Under the pieces are notes generated by a model, which was not told the origin of the DNA, made no database searches, and saw nothing but the letters and a program-made list of their open reading frames with translations. From Armatimonadota bacterium (GTDB lineage: Bacteria > Armatimonadota > Fervidibacteria > Fervidibacterales > Fervidibacteraceae), in the NCBI GenBank assembly GCA_026419315.1, contig JANZZQ010000051.1, positions 1 to 7,925 on the forward strand: a DNA stretch of 7,925 nucleotides, read 5' to 3'. Shown piece by piece: positions 1-6,714 of this stretch. How positions within the stretch are numbered: position 1 is the stretch's first letter; each line of letters opens with the position of its first letter. Both the position numbers and the translations under genes were made by a program.

Positions 1-1
1 C

Positions 2-343
2 AATGTAGCCATCAACTACGGAGGGCGAAACGAGTTAGTTCGGGCAATTCGGTCTATTGTCCGAAAGGTTATGGAGGGGCAGTTGAAACCCGAGGAGATT
101 GACGAAGAGGTCGTTAACGCCCATTTGGACACCAACGGTTTGCCCGACCCTGATTTGCTGATTCGGACAGGAAACGAATGTCGCGTAAGCAACTTCTTGC
201 TCTGGCAAATCGCTTACACCGAACTGTATGTGACACCGACCCTTTGGCCTGATTTTAACAAGAAGGAGTTTCTAATCGCCTTGCTCGATTACCAACAAAG
301 GGAGCGCCGCTTCGGAGGGGTTTCCCATGTCACAGCAAGATAA
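2..343 (+). CDS. uppS: Undecaprenyl diphosphate synthase, C-terminal part (5' end outside window)
   Basis: This is a cis-prenyltransferase that condenses isopentenyl diphosphate onto farnesyl diphosphate to make the C55 lipid carrier for peptidoglycan and other wall polymers. It acts at the cytoplasmic membrane face. The frame is open from the window edge, so the N-terminal half (the DGNGRWA active-site Asp region) is missing. What is visible matches the family's C-terminal half in order: NYGGRNELVRAIR, then LPDPDLLIRTG, then CRVSNFLLWQIAY, TELY, LWPDF and the terminal RERRFGG. The Arg, Arg and Ser that bind isopentenyl diphosphate and the Mg-binding Glu of TELY are present. The usual RTGGE reads RTGNE, and the residue before the second Arg is Cys, where E. 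coli has His. The last 17 bases overlap the next gene, which implies translational coupling. Family identity is near certain. Confidence 0.96.
   Translation, partial: NVAINYGGRNELVRAIRSIVRKVMEGQLKPEEIDEEVVNAHLDTNGLPDPDLLIRTGNECRVSNFLLWQIAYTELYVTPTLWPDFNKKEFLIALLDYQQRERRFGGVSHVTAR
314..320 (+). promoter_or_regulatory. Ribosome binding site inside the uppS 3' end
   Basis: GGAGGGG lies six bases before the ATG at 327, within the uppS coding sequence. It fixes the start of the overlapping membrane-protein gene and supports cotranscription with uppS. Confidence 0.75.
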
Positions 344-1259
344 AGGGCTGACCGAACTGATTTTTTTGGCTGGGTTGGTCATATTGCCCCTTGACAATAT
401 TTTCTGGGGAGCGGGACTCCCTGCGCTCGTCATCGCAAGCGCTCTGGCCTACGGCATCGCTTGGGAGTTGCCGAGATTGCTGTTTAAGCGGGGTAACGCT
501 TTAGACCAATTGTCTGCTTCCTTGGCTCTAACTTTGGTTCTCGCTTGCTTCTACTTGGGCAAAAGTGACCGAGCGGTCGCTCAAATCATTGAGCAGCAAG
601 GTCAATCAGTCGCTTTCAACTCCCCAATGTGGCTTGTCAATGACGGGGTTCTCTTAGCCTTGACAGTAGCGGTGATGATGGTTTTGCTGGCGTTGACAAC
701 TTTCGTCCTACACATTTTCCAACCGTCGGAGCAAAAGCCCGAAGAACCTTTGCCCCAACGGATAACAGGTCTTGTGCTTCAAGCTATCCTTGCTTCCTTG
801 ATCGGCACAATGGTTGGTTTGGGAGGAGGAGCATGGGCTGTTTTGGTTGGCAACAACGGATTGACTTTCGGTTTGGTTACTTGGTTGACAATGTGGGCAA
901 CAGCGAGGGGAAGTATCGTCGCACGCAACTTGCCTGCAGGTAGATGGGGTATAGGTTTTGCAGTGGCGATGGTCCTGGCGGGTTTGGTTGGCGGTTTAAC
1001 TCGCTCCCCTGTCACTGCAGCATTAGCGGGGTTTTTAGGCTTGACAGTAATCATTGCCCACTTCGTTGCAATCTCTTTCCTCTCCTACCTAAGATCCGAC
1101 TCGGAGCGAAAGGACGAACAAGCGTTAGAATTAGTGAACCAGAGACCAAAGGATGCGCCTTTTCATGTGCCCTGGGTTGGCTTTTACACTTTGCGATTTG
1201 CGGGTTTAGTGGTTGCTTTCTTTGTTGTGGGGGCAGGGTGGCTCTGGGGTCTTCGGTAA
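327..1259 (+). CDS. Polytopic membrane protein in the cdsA position, possible degenerate CdsA-like protein
   Basis: A 310-residue integral membrane protein. Hydrophobic stretches lie at about residues 10-45, 62-77, 105-131, 147-175, 178-192, 208-224, 229-254 and 285-308. It sits exactly where cdsA (phosphatidate cytidylyltransferase) follows uppS in many bacteria. Its C-terminal half keeps a CdsA-like layout: a Trp-rich helix followed by ATARG where CdsA has a D-x-G-A-Y motif, a Gly-Gly helix end at 222-223, then a helix ending in YLRSDSERKDE where CdsA has KR-x4-KD. However, the H-G-G-x-x-D-R-x-D signature is replaced by FHVPWVGFYTLRF, and the catalytic acids are not visible. The start is chosen for the strong GGAGGGG site. 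I infer a CdsA-superfamily relative that has lost or changed activity. An unrelated membrane protein is possible, and no function is assigned. Confidence 0.85.
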   Translation: MSQQDKGLTELIFLAGLVILPLDNIFWGAGLPALVIASALAYGIAWELPRLLFKRGNALDQLSASLALTLVLACFYLGKSDRAVAQIIEQQGQSVAFNSPMWLVNDGVLLALTVAVMMVLLALTTFVLHIFQPSEQKPEEPLPQRITGLVLQAILASLIGTMVGLGGGAWAVLVGNNGLTFGLVTWLTMWATARGSIVARNLPAGRWGIGFAVAMVLAGLVGGLTRSPVTAALAGFLGLTVIIAHFVAISFLSYLRSDSERKDEQALELVNQRPKDAPFHVPWVGFYTLRFAGLVVAFFVVGAGWLWGLR

Positions 1260-1294
1260 CCACAATCACCTCTAAGCTGTGAGGCGATGGAATT

Positions 1295-2458
1295 ATGCTC
1301 GGAGAGAAGATACTGTTCATGTTGTCCGCCCTTATAGGACTGGGCATCTTGATTTTGATCCACGAATTCGGTCACTTTTGGGTCGCCCGGAAATTGAAGT
1401 TCAATGTGCAGGAGTTCTCAATCGGTTTTGGACCGAAGTTGTTCGGCTGGCAAGGCAAGGACGGAGTTGCCTACCGCCTAAGGCTTTTCTTCCTCTTCGG
1501 AGGGTTCGTAAGGATTCAGGAAATTGAGGACGACCTGTTGCAGCAACCGGAAAGTCCATATGCCAGACCTGCGAGGGAGATTTTCCGACGCATCGCGGTC
1601 ATCGCTGCGGGCCCAGTTTCGAACATGTTGGTCGCTGTCTTGCTGCTTTTCGTATACAGTTTGTGGTGGGCAGGTTTTAGGACAACAACGGAAATCGCCG
1701 CTGTAAGTGAGGGCAGCCCAGCCGAAAAAGCGGGGCTGCAACCCGGTGACCAAATAGTTGGGTTCGCTTACTTGCGGCTACAACTACCTTACTCACCGAA
1801 CTTTAACCGCGAACTTCGCTGTTACATTTACAATCACCCCGGTCAACCCATTCGGCTGCTCGTCCGGCGCGATCTCCGCGAGTTTCCCGTCACCGTTGTC
1901 CCAAACCGCAAGGAAGGTTTCCGGATAGTTCACACCCCACATCCTCAGGCTCGCGGCATTCAAAGGTGGTTGCAACGGATTTTCGGCCGGTTGGAAAAAG
2001 AGGAATTTGGCCTCATAGGTGTCGCCTTCAAGACCGAGCCAATTCCAGCAATGCCTTGGCAGGAAAGGCTTAAGGAAGCGATTCCGCTAACTTGGGAGAA
2101 CTTGGTTGATACTTGGCAGAGGGTAACTTTGCCTTTCACCCAGCCCATCTTGCTTCGCGAAGTCTCCGGACCAATTCGCATCGTCTACGAAGTCGTAGTT
2201 CACCGTTGGTTGGGCATGATGGAGCAGGTAAGGGTCTTCGCACTGATCAGTTTCGCCCTCGCTTTCCTCAACCTTTTCCCCTTCCCGATTTTAGATGGCG
2301 GACGAATATTGTTCCTACTGATTGAGTTCATCAGTCGACGCCGAATTTACAACTTGGAGGTCAAAGCTAACTATGTTGGGCTGGCGCTCCTTTTAGCCCT
2401 CGTCCTTTTCGTTACCCTCAAAGATTTGCATTTCGTTTTGATGCGCGGTCAACAGTGA
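1295..2458 (+). CDS. rseP: Site-2 zinc metalloprotease RseP family
   Basis: A 387-residue intramembrane protease of the RseP/RasP (S2P, peptidase M50) family, which cleaves transmembrane anti-sigma factors or signal-peptide remnants within the membrane. The zinc-binding HEFGH is at residues 23-27 in the first membrane helix. GFGPKLF (44-50) and GGFVRI (69-74) form the membrane-associated beta loop. RRIAVIAAGPVSN (98-110) starts the second helix. A single PDZ domain covers about 132-205, with SPAEKAGLQPGDQI at 141-154. SGPI is at 291-294, and the third zinc ligand is Asp334 of NLFPFPILDGGR. Hydrophobic ends follow at 314-331 and 359-375. All catalytic residues are intact and the length is normal. 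It starts 35 bp after the previous stop with GAGG at 1281-1284, so it is probably the same operon. In related operons dxr usually lies immediately upstream; here it is absent. Confidence 0.96.
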   Translation: MLGEKILFMLSALIGLGILILIHEFGHFWVARKLKFNVQEFSIGFGPKLFGWQGKDGVAYRLRLFFLFGGFVRIQEIEDDLLQQPESPYARPAREIFRRIAVIAAGPVSNMLVAVLLLFVYSLWWAGFRTTTEIAAVSEGSPAEKAGLQPGDQIVGFAYLRLQLPYSPNFNRELRCYIYNHPGQPIRLLVRRDLREFPVTVVPNRKEGFRIVHTPHPQARGIQRWLQRIFGRLEKEEFGLIGVAFKTEPIPAMPWQERLKEAIPLTWENLVDTWQRVTLPFTQPILLREVSGPIRIVYEVVVHRWLGMMEQVRVFALISFALAFLNLFPFPILDGGRILFLLIEFISRRRIYNLEVKANYVGLALLLALVLFVTLKDLHFVLMRGQQ

Positions 2459-2558
2459 ACTGAAAAGAGGCTGTTCGCCTACAGCACGAGCCCGTAATTA
2501 GCCGATAAGCGAAAGCAGAGCGAAGTTTTAATAACGCGCTCGTCCCCTGAGATCAAGC

Positions 2559-3545
2559 CTACTTGACGGTTATGACCACTTGCTCTTGCTTGGGCAGGTT
2601 AACTGCCGATGCCGCTGAAATGATTGCAGAAATCGCACCGAATCCCGAAGCAACCCTGTTCCCCAAAACATCGCGGGGCAGTCGGACCCCTGTTCGTTGC
2701 AAGAAGGCGTGTAACGCTGTTAAGGTTTGTGGGTTGCGGCGAAGAGTCGCCACAAGCAAAGTTCCTGCCCGCTTCCAATCACCTTCGCGCAAAGCCTGCC
2801 CGACTGGGAGCAAAGTTTGCAAGTAAGGCATCAAATCGTCCACAGCGACTTCAATTTCTGGCGATATTGCGACGCCAGAGACAACCCTGCTGACACAATC
2901 GGCAACGAGGAAAGCATCCGCTTTCGGCGTCCTTCGGAAAGTAACGATTATGCGGGATTTTGAAGTCAACGCAACCCAACCGAGATAGCGCTGTCCCTTC
3001 GGCCCGAGCACAAAAGAAGTTGGAAGCGAAACTTTGCCCTCGTCCAGACCAACAACCTTGACATTCACTTCATACCAAGTCGCTGTTTTGTTAGCAACCG
3101 TCAAAGCTCCGAGAAAGGTGTCCTCGGAGAAGGCAACTTCTTGCCACTGGATTTCCGCCAACACCGTTTTTGCCGGTTCAACAACTACCCTCCGGTCCGT
3201 CCAGTTGACAACCAACACGAATTGGGTTTCCGTCACGCCAGAAATCGAAATCTCTGCTTCAGTTTGCTTCACTTGCCTTGGCAGCATAAGGCGCTCAATT
3301 TGGAGTGCTGGGCTGGCAGACTTGAAAAGCGTTTTGCTCGCAGGAATTTCAGATATCAAAGAAACGGACAAGTCAGCATCGCCGTTCAAAGGGATGAGGG
3401 TCACAATTGCTCGCCGACCAGAAGGGATGGTCAAGTGAAACTTCAAATTTTCGCCTGCGGCGACTTTGCCCAAAAACGGTTTGTCAGATTTCAAGGTTGG
3501 CAAATCGCTAAGCGCCATCAAAGTTGCCACGAGCATCCACAACAT
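2559..3545 (-). CDS. Secreted or surface protein of unknown function with PPC-like beta domain
   Basis: A predicted exported protein of 328 residues that I do not recognise as a named family. Residues 1-17 (MLWMLVATLMALSDLP and on) are a short hydrophobic leader. Residues 24-114 resemble a bacterial pre-peptidase C-terminal (PPC) beta-sandwich: GENLKFHLTIPSG, then a core strand and NGDADLSVSL. Residues 118-225 look like a second beta-rich domain. Residues 230-315 are mostly helical with a Gly/Ala/Ser-rich segment at 299-315, and the protein ends KQEQVVITVK. The start is chosen because AGGGAGGT lies nine bases upstream. That leader lacks a basic n-region. A GTG at 3578 would add MRKNCQGGSKA and give a classical signal peptide but has no ribosome site. 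The gene is divergent from the C11 protein and convergent with rseP. No catalytic motif is visible. Confidence 0.8.
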   Translation of the reverse strand: MLWMLVATLMALSDLPTLKSDKPFLGKVAAGENLKFHLTIPSGRRAIVTLIPLNGDADLSVSLISEIPASKTLFKSASPALQIERLMLPRQVKQTEAEISISGVTETQFVLVVNWTDRRVVVEPAKTVLAEIQWQEVAFSEDTFLGALTVANKTATWYEVNVKVVGLDEGKVSLPTSFVLGPKGQRYLGWVALTSKSRIIVTFRRTPKADAFLVADCVSRVVSGVAISPEIEVAVDDLMPYLQTLLPVGQALREGDWKRAGTLLVATLRRNPQTLTALHAFLQRTGVRLPRDVLGNRVASGFGAISAIISAASAVNLPKQEQVVITVK

Positions 3546-3554
3546 CGCTTTGCT

Positions 3555-3562
3555 ACCTCCCT
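3555..3562 (-). promoter_or_regulatory. Strong ribosome binding site for the minus-strand secreted protein
   Basis: On the minus strand AGGGAGGT is followed nine bases later by ATG at 3545. It supports that start over the upstream in-frame GTG at 3578 and TTG at 3623. Confidence 0.7.
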
Positions 3563-3616
3563 GACAATTTTTCCGCACTTTGGTTTCGCCGGCGTCTAAT
3601 GTGTTGGCGTTTTGAG

Positions 3617-3645
3617 TAGCCAACTAAACATCGCTGTGTTATTAT
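3617..3645 (+). promoter_or_regulatory. Candidate sigma-70 promoter for the C11-like gene
   Basis: TAGCCA (3617-3622, four of six to TTGACA) is separated by 17 bases from TATTAT (3640-3645, five of six to TATAAT). The -10 is preceded by TG plus one base, an extended -10. It would leave a leader of about 75-80 nt before the ATG at 3730. This is pattern matching only. Confidence 0.45.
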
Positions 3646-3652
3646 GGGGCAA
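3623..3652 (-). promoter_or_regulatory. Weak candidate promoter for the minus-strand secreted protein
   Basis: Read on the minus strand, TTGCCC (complement of 3647-3652) and TTTAGT (complement of 3623-3628) are 18 bases apart. Each matches consensus at four of six positions. It overlaps the plus-strand candidate, so the two genes could share a face-to-face control region. Support is weak. Confidence 0.25.
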
Positions 3653-3687
3653 GCAGGTAGCGGTGAGGTCTTGAGGAAAGTCGGGTA

Positions 3688-3711
3688 AATGGGCAATAGT
3701 GACCCCATTGC
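3688..3711 (+). other. Leader with two mutually exclusive hairpins before the C11-like gene
   Basis: AATGGG (3688-3693) can pair with CCCATT (3704-3709). Alternatively GCAAT (3693-3697) can pair with ATTGC (3707-3711). The two pairings share bases and exclude each other. They lie just upstream of the ribosome site AAGAAGGG (3713-3720). No riboswitch class is recognised, and short stems like these can arise by chance. Confidence 0.3.
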
Positions 3712-3729
3712 GAAGAAGGGTGATGCTTG

Positions 3730-6672
3730 ATGCGCTTTGTTCGAATGTTGACATTGATTTTGACTTTGGGGTTAATTACCTTTTGCCTTGGACAAGTCAC
3801 TTTGCCTCAACCGAAAAAGGCTTGGACAGTTATGGTCTATCAAGCAGGCGACAACGACCTTGAGGATGCGCTCATAAAGGACCTCAACGAGATGGAGAGA
3901 GTAGGCAGCGGGGCAACTATCAATATCGTCGTCCAACTTGACAGGTCACCTCGCTACGATACAAGCAACGACAATTGGACGACGACCCGCCGATACTATG
4001 TCACCCGCGACCCTGAGGAGAGTTTTCCGCCCGACACTTCAACCCGACCAAACCACACAATCCGAAGTTACCTGATTGCCGACCTGGGCAAGAAGAACAT
4101 GGGTGACCCAAATGTTTTGCGAGACTTTCTGATTTGGGGCATCCAAAACTTCCCCGCTGACCGATACTTCGTCATCCTCTCCGACCATGGTGCCGGCGTT
4201 AGACCTTTTCGTGGCTTTTCCTTGCTCCCTTTCAGGGGCATGATGTTCACTGACACGCTGAACGACTACCTTAGCGAAGATGAGACCAAACAAGCATTTG
4301 CTTCAGCGGTTCAAGTTCTGGGCCGCCCCTTTGACATCGTTGGGCTGGACGCCAGCGAGATGAGCGAAATTGAAATCGCCTACCAACTGCGCAATGCTTG
4401 CTCCTACCTCATCGCCTCCCAACTTTCCGAGCCGAACGACGGCTACCCCTATGACCGCATTCTCTGGGAGCTCCACAAAGCACCGAGCATAGACACGGAA
4501 GAGTTTCTCAGAAGGTTTGTCCAGCATTACATTGAAAGTTATCGCCCCGGGCAACCGACCAATGGAGCGGGCAGTGCGGTCACAATTGCCGTTTACAACC
4601 AAAGCGTTGTGCCGGCCTATGTCCAGCGAGTTGACTCTTTGGCTCAAACTTTATTGCGAAAAGTTAGCAAGTTTGGGGCACTCTTTTTGTCCCTCCGCCG
4701 GCAAACTCAAACTTTCAGCGAAACAATTTACCGAGACCTCTACCACTACTGCCAACTTCTGGTGCGAAACATTGACGACTCGGAAGTCCGACAAGCGGCG
4801 CAGTCGGTAATGGATTTGCACGGTCCAGGAACAAACAAAGCGCTCCTCTACGAGGCTCACGCAAGCGGTTACGACCTGGATGTGAGCAACGCTCACGGCA
4901 TCTCAATCTATTTCCCTGAACCAAGTCAGTTTGATGAGCGGTATTTGAATGCCAACGATTTTGCCAGAACGACAAAGTGGGGGACTTTCCTGCAATCCCT
5001 GCAGTCGGATTCATTCCCTCCCAAGGTGAAGTTGGTTTTCCCTCCCGAAGGTCAATCCGTTCCGATCGCCCGTCCCGTTCTTTTGCTTAAAGTTGAGGAC
5101 GAAGGCGCTGCAGGCTTGGATTCAAATGCGGTTATACGCGTGTTCGTGAACGGGGTAGTGTTGACAGATTTTAAGTTCGACGAGACAACTGGTCGGCTGA
5201 AAATCGTCCCAGCACAGCCTTTGGGGGATGGCATCCACTCGCTCTCCGTTACCGTCGTTGACAAAGCTGAAAACAGGGCAACTTACACATTTGCGTTCCA
5301 AGTCAAATTGCCCGTCGTTCCCGCCGGGGTGAGAACTTTCAGCATCCCGCTGTGGTTGTCAAGTGCGGGGCAAAGACAAACTTGGCAAAGTTTCCCTGAA
5401 AAGGTTGCTCGGTGGATTGGGACGTGGGCAGTTTTCAATCGAGACGGAACGGGCAACCAACAAGCCTCTTTCTACCCGATAAACTCCGGCGTTGCAACTC
5501 CACCTGCAGGTTTGGGGTATTTTGCTCGCTTTGACCGAGAAGTGAAGCTTGACGGAGATGGTCAACCCTTAGACCCAGATTATCCATACTCGGTGACTTT
5601 ACAAAACGGCTGGAACTTGATCGCGAACCCGTTCCCTGCCCCAATCCTTTGGAATTCGGCACAAATTCAAGTTGGCAACCAAACATATCCCCTGCCGACA
5701 GCAATTGCGAACGGCTTTGTCTTGTCCCCGTTGATTGGCTATGTTCCAAACCCAACCAATCCCTTCAGGTTCGGAAGCTACTTAGTGCTGACCGGAACAC
5801 AGGTTCTGATGCAACCGTTTGAGGCCTACTGGGTTCTGATTGACACTCAAGGCAAAACCGTTAGGTTAGTTCTGCCTCCTCCCGTTAGCATTAACAGTCC
5901 GAGCAAGCTATCGTCGGTTAAAAAACTCTGGTCAGTTCGGCTCCAAGTTTTGACAGGAGAACGCAGCTTCGCCGCTGGAAGCGAGTTGCTTGAATTCGGG
6001 GTAGCAAGCAACGCTAAGGTCGGGCAAGATATGGGCGATGTCCCAATGCCACCTATGCCCGCGGACGCCTCAGTGAGGGCGTTTTTCGTAGCCGAAAATT
6101 GGCGAAAGAAGTCGCCTGAAATCTTGGCTGTAGATATGAGACCTTCAAGCGAAAAGATAACTTGGGACATAGTTGTCGAAACGGATAACCCGAACGGTCA
6201 GGAGTTGACATTAGTGTGGAGCGAATTACACGAAGTCCCATCTTCCGTGAGGCTTTGGCTCGCTGACGCCGAAACAGGTCAAGTCGTTTCGCTCCGTTCA
6301 ACGAGTGCTTACCGCTTCAGAATGAACACTCACCAACGGCGGTTGAGGATAATTGCAGAAATCTCGTATTCACCGTTGAGGTTAGTGGGAGTGCGCTCAT
6401 TGCCAGTGCGCGGCAACAGGGGCGTAATTATCCAAGGAACTTTGACGGCACCAGCGAACTTAACAGTGACTATCCGCTCCCTCACAGGGAGGGTTTTAAA
6501 GGTGGTAGCAAAAGAACAACCGATGTCGTCGGGGCGATGGCAAATCTTGTGGGACGGAAGAAGTCAAGATGGACTGTCTTTGCCCCCTGGAACTTACATT
6601 TGCGAAGTGATGGCAAAAGATGAAACGGGACGACAAGCCCGAAGCATAGCCCCCCTGACGATCGGCCCGTAA
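3730..6672 (+). CDS. Clostripain-like (peptidase C11) multidomain exported protein, catalytic Cys replaced by Ser
   Basis: A 980-residue exported protein. Residues 1-21 are a signal peptide (basic MRFVR, then a hydrophobic core to about CLG). Residues 30-425 are a clostripain/peptidase C11 domain: KAWTVMVYQAGDNDLE (30-45), INIVVQLDR (64-72), catalytic-type SDHGAG with His153, then GLDASEMSEIEIAYQL (205-220), IASQLSEPNDGYPYD (228-242) and NAHGISIYFP (387-396). In C11 enzymes the motif after the beta strand reads D-A-C. Here it is D-A-S, with Ser209 encoded by AGC at 4354-4356. Beyond this lie an Ig-like domain (about 432-526), a beta-rich region containing GWNLIANPFP (627-636), another beta region (734-880) and a FlgD-type Ig module (about 885-980, with SSGRWQILWDG and LPPGTYICEV). 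Proteolytic activity is uncertain: it may be a binding pseudo-enzyme or a Ser variant. An in-frame TTG lies directly before the ATG; the ATG, nine bases after AAGAAGGG, is preferred. Confidence 0.93.
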   Translation: MRFVRMLTLILTLGLITFCLGQVTLPQPKKAWTVMVYQAGDNDLEDALIKDLNEMERVGSGATINIVVQLDRSPRYDTSNDNWTTTRRYYVTRDPEESFPPDTSTRPNHTIRSYLIADLGKKNMGDPNVLRDFLIWGIQNFPADRYFVILSDHGAGVRPFRGFSLLPFRGMMFTDTLNDYLSEDETKQAFASAVQVLGRPFDIVGLDASEMSEIEIAYQLRNACSYLIASQLSEPNDGYPYDRILWELHKAPSIDTEEFLRRFVQHYIESYRPGQPTNGAGSAVTIAVYNQSVVPAYVQRVDSLAQTLLRKVSKFGALFLSLRRQTQTFSETIYRDLYHYCQLLVRNIDDSEVRQAAQSVMDLHGPGTNKALLYEAHASGYDLDVSNAHGISIYFPEPSQFDERYLNANDFARTTKWGTFLQSLQSDSFPPKVKLVFPPEGQSVPIARPVLLLKVEDEGAAGLDSNAVIRVFVNGVVLTDFKFDETTGRLKIVPAQPLGDGIHSLSVTVVDKAENRATYTFAFQVKLPVVPAGVRTFSIPLWLSSAGQRQTWQSFPEKVARWIGTWAVFNRDGTGNQQASFYPINSGVATPPAGLGYFARFDREVKLDGDGQPLDPDYPYSVTLQNGWNLIANPFPAPILWNSAQIQVGNQTYPLPTAIANGFVLSPLIGYVPNPTNPFRFGSYLVLTGTQVLMQPFEAYWVLIDTQGKTVRLVLPPPVSINSPSKLSSVKKLWSVRLQVLTGERSFAAGSELLEFGVASNAKVGQDMGDVPMPPMPADASVRAFFVAENWRKKSPEILAVDMRPSSEKITWDIVVETDNPNGQELTLVWSELHEVPSSVRLWLADAETGQVVSLRSTSAYRFRMNTHQRRLRIIAEISYSPLRLVGVRSLPVRGNRGVIIQGTLTAPANLTVTIRSLTGRVLKVVAKEQPMSSGRWQILWDGRSQDGLSLPPGTYICEVMAKDETGRQARSIAPLTIGP

Positions 6673-6698
6673 ATTTGTAAACCATTGCAAGTTTTGCG

Positions 6699-6707
6699 GA
6701 AGGGGGA
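6699..6707 (+). promoter_or_regulatory. Ribosome binding site fixing a GTG start
   Basis: GAAGGGGGA lies seven bases before GTG at 6715. An upstream in-frame TTG at 6685 has no such site, so the GTG is the better start for the DUF2703 gene. Confidence 0.7.
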
Positions 6708-6714
6708 GTTAAAA

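Noticed and set aside
2470..2543. Bidirectional terminator between rseP and the minus-strand gene
   Set aside because: GCTGT/ACAGC (2470-2485) and ACGAGC/GCTCGT (2486-2543) are weak or widely spaced stems without a U-run.
3673..3690. RNase P RNA gene, suggested by GAGGAAAGTC
   Set aside because: Only this short motif matches; the leader is too short, the later conserved blocks are absent and a coding sequence begins at 3730.
4039..5014. Several 60-110 codon antisense frames inside the C11-like gene
   Set aside because: Shadows of a strongly supported coding frame, with no motifs of their own.
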